Assembly (NCBI RefSeq): GCF_022234545.1
Contig: NZ_JAIEUI010000002.1
Location: forward strand, 222,227-286,226
DNA length: 64,000 nt
Direction of reading: 5' to 3'
Origin: Paenibacillus piscarius
Lineage (GTDB): Bacteria; Bacillota; Bacilli; Paenibacillales; Paenibacillaceae
The notes beneath the pieces were generated by a model. It did no database searches, was not told the origin of the DNA, and worked only from the letters and a program-made list of their open reading frames with translations. This document shows positions 17,011 through 25,887 of the stretch, piece after piece. Positions within the stretch are counted from its first letter, which is position 1; the number at the start of each line of letters is the position of its first letter. The translations under genes were made by a program, and so were the position numbers.

Positions 17011-17622
17011 ATGAGAAAATGGCTGACAGTAATTGTGTATATCTTGTGTATCATACTCGCATGGGTCTACAGGGAAGAGATTCTGAGCTGGCTCAAAAAG
17101 GATCATAATCTATATCTCTCCCTGCTGGCCGCCACGGTGCTGGCGCTGCTTCCTGTACTCCCATATAAGCTGATTATCGGTCTGTACGGTTATGCATATG
17201 GAAGTCTGGGCGGGGCGATCCTGTGCTGGAGTGCCACCACGATCGCGGCAGCATTGGTGTACGGCGGTGTAAAGTATCTGTTCCGTGAGCAATCTATCAC
17301 TTATCTTAGCTCTATTGCGGTGCTGGGGAAGTTCACCTACGCTGTGCAGCAGCGGCCCTTTGCGTCGGTCGTCCTTGCCCGGCTGGCGCCTGTCATTCCG
17401 CAGATGGCCGTGAACATCTATGCCGGAGCTGCCGCACTGCCCTTCTGGAGCTATCTCGGCGCAACCGCTCTGGGCAAAATCCCCGGTATCGCCCTCTACG
17501 CCTTCCTGGGCGGACAGATGCTCCAGCATCCGCGCAGTGCGGTGATTGCGGTGCTTGTGTATGCTGCCGTGCTGGCCATTGCCGGATTCTCTCTGCGTCC
17601 GCGCTCCTCTGCCGGACGGTGA
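17011..17622 (+). CDS. TVP38/TMEM64 (VTT domain) membrane protein
   Basis: 203 residues, five to six hydrophobic segments. The VTT/DedA-like core is visible: GYAYGSLGGAILCWSATTIAA (about residues 61-81, here noted in part) and FASVVLARLAPVIPQMAVN-type re-entrant segment around residues 115-130, with a conserved Arg-x-x-P arrangement. Family members act in lipid scrambling/undecaprenyl-phosphate or selenite-type transport; function here is open. Ribosome binding site GAAGAAGGGG precedes ATG 17011. Confidence 0.82.
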   Translation: MRKWLTVIVYILCIILAWVYREEILSWLKKDHNLYLSLLAATVLALLPVLPYKLIIGLYGYAYGSLGGAILCWSATTIAAALVYGGVKYLFREQSITYLSSIAVLGKFTYAVQQRPFASVVLARLAPVIPQMAVNIYAGAAALPFWSYLGATALGKIPGIALYAFLGGQMLQHPRSAVIAVLVYAAVLAIAGFSLRPRSSAGR

Positions 17623-17711
17623 AGTCCGGGTGAACTGGCGGGAGGACTTCATTTGATTTATAATTAAATTGTGATCTATTTAATTGCATATTCGCAAATG
17701 GAGGGATAACA

Positions 17712-18698
17712 ATGAGTGAATTTCAAGCTGATTCTATAAACACCAAGACCGAAAAGGCTACCTTTGCCGGCGGATGCTTCTGGTGTATGGTATCCCCGTT
17801 TGAAGAGCTTCCCGGGATTATTGAGGTCGTCTCCGGGTATACAGGCGGACATACCGTTAATCCGACCTACGAGGAGGTCTGCTCCGAGACCACGGGACAT
17901 GTGGAGGCTGTGCAGATTACCTTCAACCCGGAGATCTTTCCATACCGCAAGCTGCTGGAGTTATTCTGGCAGCAGATCGACCCGACGGATGCCGGAGGAC
18001 AATTCCATGACCGCGGCACCTCTTACGGAACGGCCATCTTCACCCATTCCGAGGAGCAGCGGGAGCAGGCTGAAGCCTCGAAGGCTGCACTTGCCGCAAG
18101 CGGGCGATTCTCCGCGCCGATCGTCACTCCGATTCTTCCGGCCAAGCCCTTCTACCCTGCCGAGGAATACCACCAGGGCTACCACCGCAAGAATCCCGGG
18201 CATTACAAGCGTTACCGCAAAGGCTCCGGCCGTGAAGCCTTCATTGAAGCCCACTGGACCCACAAGGAGGACCCGCAGAGTCTCAAGGCCCGCCTGACTC
18301 CGCTGCAATACGAGGTGACGCAGAATAGTGCCACCGAGTCCCCTTTCCGTAATGAATTCTGGGATCATCACGGGGATGGAATCTATGTGGATATCGTATC
18401 CGGCGAACCGCTCTTCAGCTCGCAGGATAAATACGATTCCGGCTGCGGCTGGCCGAGCTTCACCCGGCCGATCCGGGACATTGCCGTGAAGGAGAAGACC
18501 GACCTCAGCCATATGATGGTCCGTACGGAGGTGCGCAGCACTTCAGCGGATTCCCATCTCGGCCATGTCTTTAACGACGGGCCGGGGGCGAACGGGCTGC
18601 GTTACTGCATTAATTCGGCAGCATTGCGCTTTATCCCCAAGGAAGACCTGGAGAAGGAAGGGTACGGCGAGTACCGCGTGCTTTTCCAGACGGTCTAA
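17712..18698 (+). CDS. msrAB: Bifunctional methionine sulfoxide reductase MsrA-MsrB
   Basis: Repairs both S- and R-methionine sulfoxides in proteins. N-terminal MsrA domain (about residues 15-170) with the catalytic GCFWCM motif; C-terminal MsrB domain (about 190-320) with SGCGWPSF, the [10 protein letters not shown] segment and RYCIN containing the catalytic Cys. The CxxC zinc motifs found in many MsrB proteins are absent, so this is the non-zinc form. 328 residues, typical of the fused form. Ribosome binding site GGAGGG lies 7 bases before ATG. A strong terminator follows. Confidence 0.95.
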   Translation: MSEFQADSINTKTEKATFAGGCFWCMVSPFEELPGIIEVVSGYTGGHTVNPTYEEVCSETTGHVEAVQITFNPEIFPYRKLLELFWQQIDPTDAGGQFHDRGTSYGTAIFTHSEEQREQAEASKAALAASGRFSAPIVTPILPAKPFYPAEEYHQGYHRKNPGHYKRYRKGSGREAFIEAHWTHKEDPQSLKARLTPLQYEVTQNSATESPFRNEFWDHHGDGIYVDIVSGEPLFSSQDKYDSGCGWPSFTRPIRDIAVKEKTDLSHMMVRTEVRSTSADSHLGHVFNDGPGANGLRYCINSAALRFIPKEDLEKEGYGEYRVLFQTV

Positions 18699-18802
18699 TT
18701 CAGCAGCGACAAAATAACCCCACAAAGTGAAGCTTTAGCGTAGATGGTGACTCAGGTACTTTGCGGGGACCCCAAAACATGTAATTTCTTATCTATCAAG
18801 AA

Positions 18803-18839
18803 GCCTCCAGCCCTGAACTCCGGGGCTGGAGGCTTTTTT
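18803..18839 (+). terminator. Rho-independent terminator of msrAB
   Basis: GCCTCCAGCCC / GGGCTGGAGGC, an 11-bp perfect stem, followed by six T. May serve the converging DUF4349 gene as well. Confidence 0.85.
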
Positions 18840-18847
18840 GCCGTCTA

Positions 18848-19984
18848 TTATTTATTATCTTTATCCGGATTATCTGCTACAACGGGCGGTGCCGCAGGCG
18901 GCGGAGGCGGATCGGACGGATATTGTACATCCACGTCCGGCAGGCGGTTGCCCAAGCGAATCTGATCCGGCCGGGCAGGCTGGCGGCGTTTGACCGCTCT
19001 GCGCAGCCAGATTACAACCACTGCCACCACCGCAGCGATGATGAGTACCGGCAGTGCAGCCGCCAGAATAACCACCAGCCACTGGAACATGACAGATAAG
19101 GCCTTTAAGCTGCCTTGCAGCGCTTCTGACGCCCTTGCTCCCAGCGGTCCCTGCGTCTTGCTTTTAGTAGCGGCCAGGCTCTCCTCTGTCTCGTAAAGAC
19201 GGAGCTCTACGGTTGAGAAAGAGACATTCTGGTCAATATAGCGCATTCTGCCCTTGATCCGTTCAATAGACTCCTGGATCTCGCCAAGCTGGTTGGCGAA
19301 CTGCACGAGGTCAGCTGGCTTGGTCGCTTTTTTCATGAAATCAATGTACTGGGTCTCCATCAGCTGCTTCGCCTTGAGGCGTGACTCCAAATCGACGTAT
19401 TCCTCTGATACATCCTGCCCCTGAATACTCCGCTGCAGCTCCTCATGCTTGACCTTCTCCAGCTTGTTCAGGAAGGGTGAGAAGCCCGACGCAGGTACCT
19501 TCATGACGAAGGTTCCGCCCTTCTCGTATTCGGACATGCTCTCGGTGAATTCAATAATATATCCGCCTGCAAGAGTAACCAAATTCCGCACTTCAGTCTG
19601 TGCTGCCCCGTAATCCGCAACCTCCATACTGAGGTTAGCCTTGTAGATCAGCTTCTTGTTCAGTCCCGCCACAACATCGGTGCCGGTGAACCCGGCCGGT
19701 GTCTGCCCCGTCTCGGAACCTCCTGCTGCCGGATCGGCGCCGTCTCCCTGCTGGGCTGGCGTACCATTGGCAGCAGCCGCATTGTTACTGAGGCTTTTGT
19801 CTTCATCTGCTACCTTAGCATCAGGAAGGCTGGCCGCCGATCCTTCTACCGACGATTCAGAGGTGAAGGCATTCTCCACTGCTCTGTCTGCCGAACCAGA
19901 ATCTTTATCAGACGAACTGCAACCTGCCAGAACAACCGCCGCAACCAATATACACAACAAGTAATGCAGACCCCATTTGCGCAT
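18848..19984 (-). CDS. DUF4349 lipoprotein
   Basis: 378 residues from ATG 19984, seven bases behind GGAGG. Signal peptide with lipobox VLAGC; a long Ser/Ala/Asp-rich low-complexity linker (about residues 25-105); the DUF4349 domain (about 110-285) with KLIYKANLSMEVADY, and a coiled-coil central part (DLESRLKAKQLMETQYIDF); then a transmembrane helix (about 305-330) and a Pro-rich tail PPPPPAAPP. Exported, membrane-anchored at the N-terminus by lipid and again by the helix. Function of DUF4349 is unknown; its coiled coil suggests interaction with envelope partners. Confidence 0.85.
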   Translation of the reverse strand: MRKWGLHYLLCILVAAVVLAGCSSSDKDSGSADRAVENAFTSESSVEGSAASLPDAKVADEDKSLSNNAAAANGTPAQQGDGADPAAGGSETGQTPAGFTGTDVVAGLNKKLIYKANLSMEVADYGAAQTEVRNLVTLAGGYIIEFTESMSEYEKGGTFVMKVPASGFSPFLNKLEKVKHEELQRSIQGQDVSEEYVDLESRLKAKQLMETQYIDFMKKATKPADLVQFANQLGEIQESIERIKGRMRYIDQNVSFSTVELRLYETEESLAATKSKTQGPLGARASEALQGSLKALSVMFQWLVVILAAALPVLIIAAVVAVVVIWLRRAVKRRQPARPDQIRLGNRLPDVDVQYPSDPPPPPAAPPVVADNPDKDNK

Positions 19985-20161
19985 GTTCATTCCTCCAAGT
20001 ATGTGTTATGGTATCCGCCCCGAAGGCCCGGGCTTCCGCTGCGGAAGGCTGTTATATCTTCAAGTCTCTTCCGCGCTTATCCCTTTGACGTTCCAGAAGC
20101 TGGAAGGTTGCAGGGATCTGGAAAAATAATCAACCCCGCTCTGCTGCTGCAATAGAACGGT

Positions 20162-20190
20162 TTGCGAAACGGGTCTGCTTTTGTTACAAT
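20162..20190 (+). promoter_or_regulatory. Sigma-A promoter of the DUF1540 gene
   Basis: TTGCGA (20162-20167), 17-base spacer, TACAAT (20185-20190). Predicted start near 20197, leaving a leader of about 115 bases. Confidence 0.6.
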
Positions 20191-20196
20191 GAGGTT

Positions 20197-20312
20197 GATT
20201 TAACGCAAAAAACACACCAAATACCCCTATTCATCATGAATAAGGGTAAGGCGTGGCCGGACAAGCTCCACCTTGTCCGGAGGCTTATCAACGGGCAGAG
20301 GAGGTGAACCTC
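20197..20312 (+). ncRNA. Structured 5' leader of the DUF1540 gene (two hairpins)
   Basis: Hairpin 1: TACCC-c-TATTCAT-c-ATGAATA-a-GGGTA (20222-20248). Hairpin 2: CCGGACAAG-ctccac-CTTGTCCGG (20257-20280), perfect 9-bp stem. The GAGGAGGTG ribosome binding site lies after both, free of the stems. No known riboswitch class was recognised; could be an mRNA-stability element, a protein-binding leader or an attenuator. The remaining upstream sequence (19985-20161) should hold the promoter of the divergent DUF4349 gene. Confidence 0.5.
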
Positions 20313-20465
20313 ATGGCAAAAGACGTATTGTGTGCAGTAAACAGCTGTACCTACTGGGCTGAAGAGAACAAATGCAACGCCGAGTCGATCTTTGTTGCTT
20401 ACCACAGCTCCAAGCAGCCTACAGAAGCTGAAGAAACAGACTGCAAAACCTTCGAAAGAAAATAA
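20313..20465 (+). CDS. DUF1540 domain mini-protein
   Basis: 50 residues from ATG 20313, the codon placed after a strong GAGGAGGTGAACCTC site; a longer frame from 20253 would pass through the leader hairpin. Four cysteines at 7, 12, 21 and 44 (C-x4-C-x8-C-x22-C) plus His31 are typical of the DUF1540 family, probably a small metal- or disulfide-stabilised fold found in endospore-forming Firmicutes. Function unknown. The very strong translation signal and terminator suggest high expression of a single-gene unit. Confidence 0.85.
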   Translation: MAKDVLCAVNSCTYWAEENKCNAESIFVAYHSSKQPTEAEETDCKTFERK

Positions 20466-20482
20466 TAAATCACTTATTGAAT

Positions 20483-20515
20483 GAAGGGACCCTCCACGGT
20501 TCCTTCTTTCTTTTC
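20483..20515 (+). terminator. Terminator of the DUF1540 gene
   Basis: GAAGGGA pairs with TTCCTTC, followed by a T-rich stretch. Confidence 0.65.
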
Positions 20516-20564
20516 TCATTCTAGCAAGAATGAGAATTATTATCAAGTGTTTTGTATATACACA

Positions 20565-20613
20565 AACAACCGCTGCGGCCAGGGTTTATTTTATCCCGGT
20601 CACAGCGGTTGTT
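20565..20613 (-). terminator. Hairpin terminator of metE
   Basis: AACAACCGCT and AGCGGTTGTT give a 10-bp stem, extended internally by CCGG-type pairing; minus-strand flank is TTGTTTGTG. Confidence 0.7.
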
Positions 20614-20641
20614 CATGGTGCGGTTTGCAGCCTATAGCTGC

Positions 20642-22942
20642 TTACTTACGGACAGCCCCGCTCTTCTCTCTGACAAGCTCTGCAGCCTTCACCATATTCC
20701 GCAGTGCTGCTATTGTCTCTTCCCAGCCGCGTGTCTTCAGTCCGCAGTCGGGATTGATCCAGAATTGCTGCACCTCCAGTACGCGCAGCGCCCGTTCAAT
20801 GGCCGAGGTCATCTCCTCGACTACAGGCACACGCGGGCTATGGATATCATAAACGCCGAGGCCAATTCCTTTGTCGTACTCCTGCTCCTCAAAGCTGACG
20901 ATCAGCTCCCCATGGCTGCGTGAGGTCTCAATCGAGATCACATCCGCATCCATTGCCGAGATCGAATCAATCATGTCGTTGAACTCACTGTAGCACATAT
21001 GAGTGTGCACCTGGGTAGTGGCCTGGACATGATTCGTAGCCGTACGGAAGGCCTTCACCGCCCAGTTCAGATAATGGGCATGATCCCTTGCCTTGAGCGG
21101 CAGGCCTTCGCGGATCGCCGGCTCATCCACCTGAATCATCTCGATGCCGGCTTCCTCCAGCGCGGATACTTCATGGCGGAGGGCCAGCGCAATCTGCCCC
21201 GCCACTGCTTCGCGGCTGAGGTCGTCACGGACAAAGGACCAGTTCAGAATCGTCACGGGACCGGTCAGCATCCCCTTCACCGGCAGCTTCGTCAGCGACT
21301 GGGCATATACACTTTCCTTGACCGTCATCGGTTCGATAAAAGCTACATCCGCGTAAATCACCGGCGGCTTCACGCAGCGTGAGCCATAAGACTGCACCCA
21401 GCCGCCTGATGTGAAGAGATACCCGGCCAGCTTCTCCCCGAAGAATTCTACCATATCCGTGCGCTCGAATTCCCCGTGCACCAGGACATCCAGACCCAGC
21501 TCCTCCTGAATCGTAACCGCCTCGGCAATCTGCCGCTTGATGAACCCGTCATAACGCTCCTGGTTCCAGACTCCCTTGCGCCATTTCAGCCGGGCCTGGC
21601 GCACCTCTGCCGTCTGCGGGAAGCTGCCGATGGTCGTCGTCGGCAGCAGCGGCAGACGCCACTTCTCCTGCTGCACCTTCACCCGCTCGGCAAAGGGCAG
21701 GCTGCGGTAATCCGGCAGCAAGGCAAGGGCCTGCACCTGCTCGGCCACATCCGCGCGTCCGCGTTCCGGGAGGGCACGGAACTCTGCCAGCACCTCGCGG
21801 CTGCGGGCCAGTTCAGCAGCGTACCGCTCTGTCCCCTCATTCGCTGCGGCTGCAATCAGCACCAGCTCCGCCAGCTTTTCATTGGCGAATGCCAGGGCGT
21901 TCTTCACGGTAGCCTTCAGCTTGACTTCCCCTTCAACCGTTACCGGAACATGCAGCAGGCTGGAGGATGGCTGGAGAATCAGCTGCCCCTGCGGTACATG
22001 CTTCTGCAATTCAGCAACCAGTGCCAGCTTGGCATCCAGATCGGCCCGCCAAATATTGCGTCCATCGAGAATCCCTGCGCCAAGCGTCTTGTCCTGCGGC
22101 CAGCCAAGGCGGGTAACCGACTCCAGATTCTTGCCTCCGTCATGAACGAAGTCAAGGCCCAGACCCTGCACCGGCAGTGCCAGCAGTGCTTCAAGCGGCT
22201 CGGCAGCTTCAAAGTACGTCTGCAGCATCAGGTTCAGACCGGGAACAGCAGCACTGATCTCACTATAGATATGCTGCAACAGCGCCTGGTCCTCTGCAGT
22301 CAGGCCGGTGACAATAGCCGGTTCGTCGATCTGCACCCAGGCTACACCTTCCGCCTTCAGCTCCTGCAGCACCTGTACATAGAGCGGGAGGAAGCGGGCG
22401 GCAACTCCGTTTATTTCTGCTGCCGGGAATCCCTTGGACAGCTTAAGGAAGGTATATAATCCGACTATAACAGGCTTGCCTTCAATCCCTGCCCGCTCCT
22501 TGGCGAACCGGTAGGCGGCCAGCGGCTTGTTCGCGGTCAGCGTCGGCGTCAGACGGCCGATCTCAGGAACGATGTAATGGTAATTCGTGTTGAACCATTT
22601 GGTCATCTCGCAGGCCGGGGCTTCAGCATTGCCGCGGGCCATGGCGAAGTAAAGATCCAGCGGTATATCGCCGCCCTTGTATCCGTAACGCTCAGGGACA
22701 ATGCCGAACATAACGGCGGTATCCAGCACATGGTCATAGAAGGTGAAGTCGCCAACCGGGATCAGGTCAATGCCTGCCTGCTGCTGGGTCTGTAAATGCT
22801 GAAGCTGAATCTCCTCCATCTGCGAGCGGAAGCTCTGCTCGTCGATTTTGCCGGCCCAGTAGGCTTCCAGTAATTTTTTCCATTCACGGTTCTTGCCGAT
22901 TCTCGGATACCCGAGACTGCTTGTGTTGATTCCTGTACTCAT
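20642..22942 (-). CDS. metE: Cobalamin-independent methionine synthase
   Basis: Transfers a methyl group from 5-methyltetrahydropteroyl-triglutamate to homocysteine, last step of methionine synthesis. 766 residues from ATG 22942, the start after AGAGGAG (a frame from 22978 lacks a site). N-terminal barrel with SSLGYPRIGKNREWKK (about residue 7), C-terminal catalytic barrel with VHGEFERTDMVEFFGE, HMCYSEF (zinc His and Cys) and NPDCGLKTR (zinc Cys, near the end). The 166-base gap to uppP contains no S-box or T-box that I can recognise, unusual for a Firmicutes methionine gene. Confidence 0.95.
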   Translation of the reverse strand: MSTGINTSSLGYPRIGKNREWKKLLEAYWAGKIDEQSFRSQMEEIQLQHLQTQQQAGIDLIPVGDFTFYDHVLDTAVMFGIVPERYGYKGGDIPLDLYFAMARGNAEAPACEMTKWFNTNYHYIVPEIGRLTPTLTANKPLAAYRFAKERAGIEGKPVIVGLYTFLKLSKGFPAAEINGVAARFLPLYVQVLQELKAEGVAWVQIDEPAIVTGLTAEDQALLQHIYSEISAAVPGLNLMLQTYFEAAEPLEALLALPVQGLGLDFVHDGGKNLESVTRLGWPQDKTLGAGILDGRNIWRADLDAKLALVAELQKHVPQGQLILQPSSSLLHVPVTVEGEVKLKATVKNALAFANEKLAELVLIAAAANEGTERYAAELARSREVLAEFRALPERGRADVAEQVQALALLPDYRSLPFAERVKVQQEKWRLPLLPTTTIGSFPQTAEVRQARLKWRKGVWNQERYDGFIKRQIAEAVTIQEELGLDVLVHGEFERTDMVEFFGEKLAGYLFTSGGWVQSYGSRCVKPPVIYADVAFIEPMTVKESVYAQSLTKLPVKGMLTGPVTILNWSFVRDDLSREAVAGQIALALRHEVSALEEAGIEMIQVDEPAIREGLPLKARDHAHYLNWAVKAFRTATNHVQATTQVHTHMCYSEFNDMIDSISAMDADVISIETSRSHGELIVSFEEQEYDKGIGLGVYDIHSPRVPVVEEMTSAIERALRVLEVQQFWINPDCGLKTRGWEETIAALRNMVKAAELVREKSGAVRK

Positions 22943-23053
22943 CGTGTCCACTCCTCTGATTAAGAATTCTGATGCCATCTTACTGGACTCCCCCGGCGGC
23001 GGGCAACAGATTCCGGGGATTTCCGCTATACAGATTCCCTATAACAGAATGCC

Positions 23054-23088
23054 AAAAAAGCCGTCCCCCTGTGAAAGAGGAACAGCTT
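23054..23088 (-). terminator. Rho-independent terminator of uppP
   Basis: Minus strand: AAGCTGTTCC and GGGACGGCTT pair (10 bp, two G-U), followed by six T. Confidence 0.8.
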
Positions 23089-23108
23089 AAGCCCTTGTGT
23101 CTAGCCCC

Positions 23109-23969
23109 TTAGAACCACACCAGATAGACCACACCCGCAAGTACAATCCGGTAGATGGCGAAGGGCAGCAGTTTGATCCGGTTGATCAGCTTCAGGAAGA
23201 ACCGCATCGATATGAGTGCAAACACGAAGGCGCTGATGAAGCCGGCAATGAAGAAAGGGAGGGCATCCAGCGTGAAATACTGCCAGTTCTTCAGCAGGGA
23301 GATCAGGCTCGCTCCAGCCATAATCGGCACGGCCATAATGAACGTGAAGTCGGCTGCCGCCCGGTGGCTCATGCCCAGCAGGACTCCCCCGGAGATCGTT
23401 GAACCGGACCGCGAGAAGCCCGGCCAGAGGGAGATACATTGAATCAATCCGACCGATAGCGCCTGTCTATATGTAATCTGGTCGATGCTCTCAGTTCTGG
23501 GCTTGCGGGGAGCGAAACGGTCCGCACAGATCATGAATACCGCTCCAACGACAAGACCGATCAGCACGGTCGAAGTGGAGAACAGATGCTCATCGATGTA
23601 GTCCTCCAGCAGAAATCCGAACACGCCCGCCGGAAGCAAGCCCACAATGATATGGGTCAGCTTCAGCTTCCCCTCTGTAACCACCTGCGGCTGCCCTTCC
23701 GGCACAACCGCCATATCCTTACGGCTAAGCTTGCGGAGTCCCAGCAGATCAATGAACCGGTTGCGGAAAATAATCACTACGGCGAGTATCGAGCCTAACT
23801 GAATCACAACCTTGAACGTGTTGGCGGTGTACTTGCCGAGGAATTCCTGCGATTTCAGCCACATATCATCCACGATGATCATATGGCCCGTTGAGGATAC
23901 CGGAGCAAACTCCGTCAGCCCTTCTACAATGCCCAGAATAATTGCTTTGATAATGGTCAGCAGCTCCAT
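23109..23969 (-). CDS. uppP: Undecaprenyl-diphosphatase (BacA family)
   Basis: Dephosphorylates undecaprenyl pyrophosphate to recycle the lipid carrier for peptidoglycan; confers bacitracin tolerance. 286 residues from ATG 23969 after AAAGGGGG. Signature motifs: EGLTEFAPVSSTGH (about residues 13-26) with the catalytic Glu region, and GFSRSGSTISGG (about 170) with the active-site Arg/Ser. About eight hydrophobic segments. Monocistronic, with its own terminator. Confidence 0.93.
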   Translation of the reverse strand: MELLTIIKAIILGIVEGLTEFAPVSSTGHMIIVDDMWLKSQEFLGKYTANTFKVVIQLGSILAVVIIFRNRFIDLLGLRKLSRKDMAVVPEGQPQVVTEGKLKLTHIIVGLLPAGVFGFLLEDYIDEHLFSTSTVLIGLVVGAVFMICADRFAPRKPRTESIDQITYRQALSVGLIQCISLWPGFSRSGSTISGGVLLGMSHRAAADFTFIMAVPIMAGASLISLLKNWQYFTLDALPFFIAGFISAFVFALISMRFFLKLINRIKLLPFAIYRIVLAGVVYLVWF

Positions 23970-24067
23970 AATTAACCCCCTTTGATTGGTCACTTCTAAT
24001 CAATCTGTAAACATTCTCAGGTATTTCTGAAACTTGCAGATCAGTTGCAGATGTTAATGCTTAAAGT

Positions 24068-24115
24068 TGACAGGCCGAAATTCACAATCTATAATTACAT
24101 GCATGTGCATGCATT
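24068..24115 (+). promoter_or_regulatory. namA promoter with palindromic operator at the start site
   Basis: Consensus TTGACA (24068-24073), 17-base spacer, consensus TATAAT (24091-24096). Four bases further, ATGCATG-TG-CATGCAT (24100-24115), a 7-bp-arm inverted repeat, covers the predicted start. A perfect promoter masked by a palindrome argues for repression; the MarR-type gene downstream is the obvious candidate repressor. Confidence 0.75.
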
Positions 24116-24189
24116 TTAAATCCGGAATAGTTGTTCTATCCAGATCTTCCGCATGCCAATCCCAGACAGAATGAAGGAGCGAGACCTAG

Positions 24190-25218
24190 ATGAATGATCT
24201 TTTCACCCCTTATACTTACAAAAGCCTGAAGCTGAAGAATCGGGTCGTCATGCCGCCCATGTGCCAATATTCAGTTGATAATAAAGATGGAATCGCTACA
24301 GACTGGCATTACAACCACTATGTCAGCCGCGCAGTCGGCGGCACCGGACTGATCATTGTCGAGATGGCTGATGTGGAACCGGATGGCCGGATTACAGATT
24401 ATGATCTGGGCCTCTGGTCTGATGATCAGATCCCGGCGCTGGCGCGGATTGTTGAAGCCAGCCACGCCCATGGTGCCAAGATCGGAATTCAGGTGGCCCA
24501 TGCCGGGCGCAAGGCAGAGGATGCCGAGCATCCTGTCTCCGCCTCCGCCATTCCTTATGACAGCAAATCCAAGACGCCCCATGCGCTGACGACAGAGAAA
24601 GTGAAGGAGATGGTTCAGAAATTCAAGCGGGGCGTGCAGCGCGCAGTCCAGGCCGGGTTCGATACCATTGAACTGCATGGTGCCCATGGGTATCTGATTC
24701 ACCAGTTCCACTCACCGCTGACCAACAAGCGGACCGATGAGTACGGCCAGGATCGGACCTTGTTCGGCCGGGAGGTTATCGCTGCCGCCAAAAGCGTTAT
24801 GCCGGAGGACATGCCGCTGATCATGCGGATTTCAGCCCGGGAGTATGTGGATGGCGGATACGGCATCCGCGAGAGTCTGGAGATCAGCAGAGCCTATAAG
24901 GAAGCAGGAGCGGATATTTTCCATATCAGTTCAGGAGGTGAGGGACCGGTTGGCGCTGAGGGCGGACCAGGCACTCAGGCGGCCTATCAAGTATCACTGG
25001 CAAGAACAATCAAGCAGGAGCTGAATGTGCCGGTCATTGCTGTGGGCCGGTTGGATGAAGCCGTATTAGCCGATGCAGTAATAGGCAATGAGGAAGCTGA
25101 CTTGGTGGCGGTTGGCCGGGGAATGCTCCGTAACCCTTACTGGACACTGGAGGCTGGTGTGAAGCTGGGCAAAGATGCAGACGTTCCTAAGCAATATAAA
25201 TTAGGGTTCCCGCGTTAA
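24190..25218 (+). CDS. namA: NADPH dehydrogenase NamA (old yellow enzyme, YqjM type)
   Basis: FMN-dependent ene-reductase that reduces activated double bonds and nitro compounds; detoxification of electrophiles. 342 residues, close to B. subtilis YqjM (338). Visible: MPPMCQYSVDNKDG (about residues 20-33, with redox-modulating Cys and FMN-contacting Tyr), IELHGAHGYLIHQF (about 163-176, substrate-binding His pair) and the C-terminal VGRGMLRNP FMN phosphate site. Ribosome binding site AAGGAGCGAG. Controlled by the promoter-operator at 24068-24115; the following MarR gene may respond to enzyme substrates. Confidence 0.93.
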   Translation: MNDLFTPYTYKSLKLKNRVVMPPMCQYSVDNKDGIATDWHYNHYVSRAVGGTGLIIVEMADVEPDGRITDYDLGLWSDDQIPALARIVEASHAHGAKIGIQVAHAGRKAEDAEHPVSASAIPYDSKSKTPHALTTEKVKEMVQKFKRGVQRAVQAGFDTIELHGAHGYLIHQFHSPLTNKRTDEYGQDRTLFGREVIAAAKSVMPEDMPLIMRISAREYVDGGYGIRESLEISRAYKEAGADIFHISSGGEGPVGAEGGPGTQAAYQVSLARTIKQELNVPVIAVGRLDEAVLADAVIGNEEADLVAVGRGMLRNPYWTLEAGVKLGKDADVPKQYKLGFPR

Positions 25219-25254
25219 GGACAGCTTGTCAGCAGCCTGGGCCAGGGTGTCCTT
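25217..25254 (+). terminator. Weak hairpin after namA
   Basis: AAGGACA and TGTCCTT arms flank a 24-base G/C-rich loop; only short pyrimidine tail. Low certainty. Confidence 0.35.
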
Positions 25255-25325
25255 CACTTCTTGCGGGTGGTATACTGTATAACAATTAATATTCATCACA
25301 GCTATGCAACGGAAGGATGAAAGAC

Positions 25326-25760
25326 ATGACGATCCCCCCTGCCAATGACCTGATAACCAGCTGGTTGTCTCTCACTCATATACAGATGAATGTAGCCGCA
25401 GCCCTTGAAGCGAAGCTGACCGAGAACTATCAGCTATCGCTCAAGGAGTTCTATGTCTTGCTGTTTCTGTCCGAAGCTCCCGAGAAAAAGCTGAAGCTGC
25501 TGCAGCTGGAATCCATGGTCGGGCTGAGCCAGAGCGCGATGTCCCGGCTTGTCAGCCGTTTCGAGGCCAAGGGCTGCGGAGCGCTTGAGCGCAAGTCCTG
25601 CGAGGAGGACCGCAGAAGCATCTATACTTCCCTGACTCCGATCGGACAGAACAAGGTCGACCGGGCGCGGCAGACCGTTACCGAAGTGCTGCAGGAAGCC
25701 TTTCCTGTGGCGGACACGCAGCAGTTGCTGGAGCAGCTGCTCCAATTGAAGCAGTCCTAG
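25326..25760 (+). CDS. MarR-family transcriptional regulator
   Basis: 144 residues from ATG 25326 (GGAAGG nine bases upstream; ATG 25317 is an alternative adjacent to the site). Winged helix-turn-helix typical of MarR: MVGLSQSAMSRLVSRFEAKG (about residues 62-81) is the recognition region and CEEDRRSIYTSLTPIG (about 88-103) the wing with the conserved D-R-R. Two Cys (in KGCGAL and KSCEED) flank the wing and could be redox sensors. Likely regulator of namA, whose start site carries a palindrome. Confidence 0.87.
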   Translation: MTIPPANDLITSWLSLTHIQMNVAAALEAKLTENYQLSLKEFYVLLFLSEAPEKKLKLLQLESMVGLSQSAMSRLVSRFEAKGCGALERKSCEEDRRSIYTSLTPIGQNKVDRARQTVTEVLQEAFPVADTQQLLEQLLQLKQS

Positions 25761-25784
25761 GCCCGGGCAGCTGCCTGCCGGGTG

Positions 25785-25820
25785 AACCCGCCGTCCCTGC
25801 TTAGGGGCGGCGGGTTTTTT
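25785..25820 (+). terminator. Rho-independent terminator of the MarR gene
   Basis: AACCCGCCG pairs with CGGCGGGTT (9 bp), extended by TCCC/GGGG, followed by six T. Confidence 0.85.
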
Positions 25821-25887
25821 GCTGAACCTCTGTGAACCATTGGGCATACATCATACTAAACGAACAGAAGTTTAGAGGGGTGTGCAA

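Noticed and set aside
22943..23108. Possible S-box or T-box upstream of metE
   Set aside because: Only about 166 bases, no recognisable SAM-riboswitch or T-box motifs; contains the uppP terminator and presumably the metE promoter.
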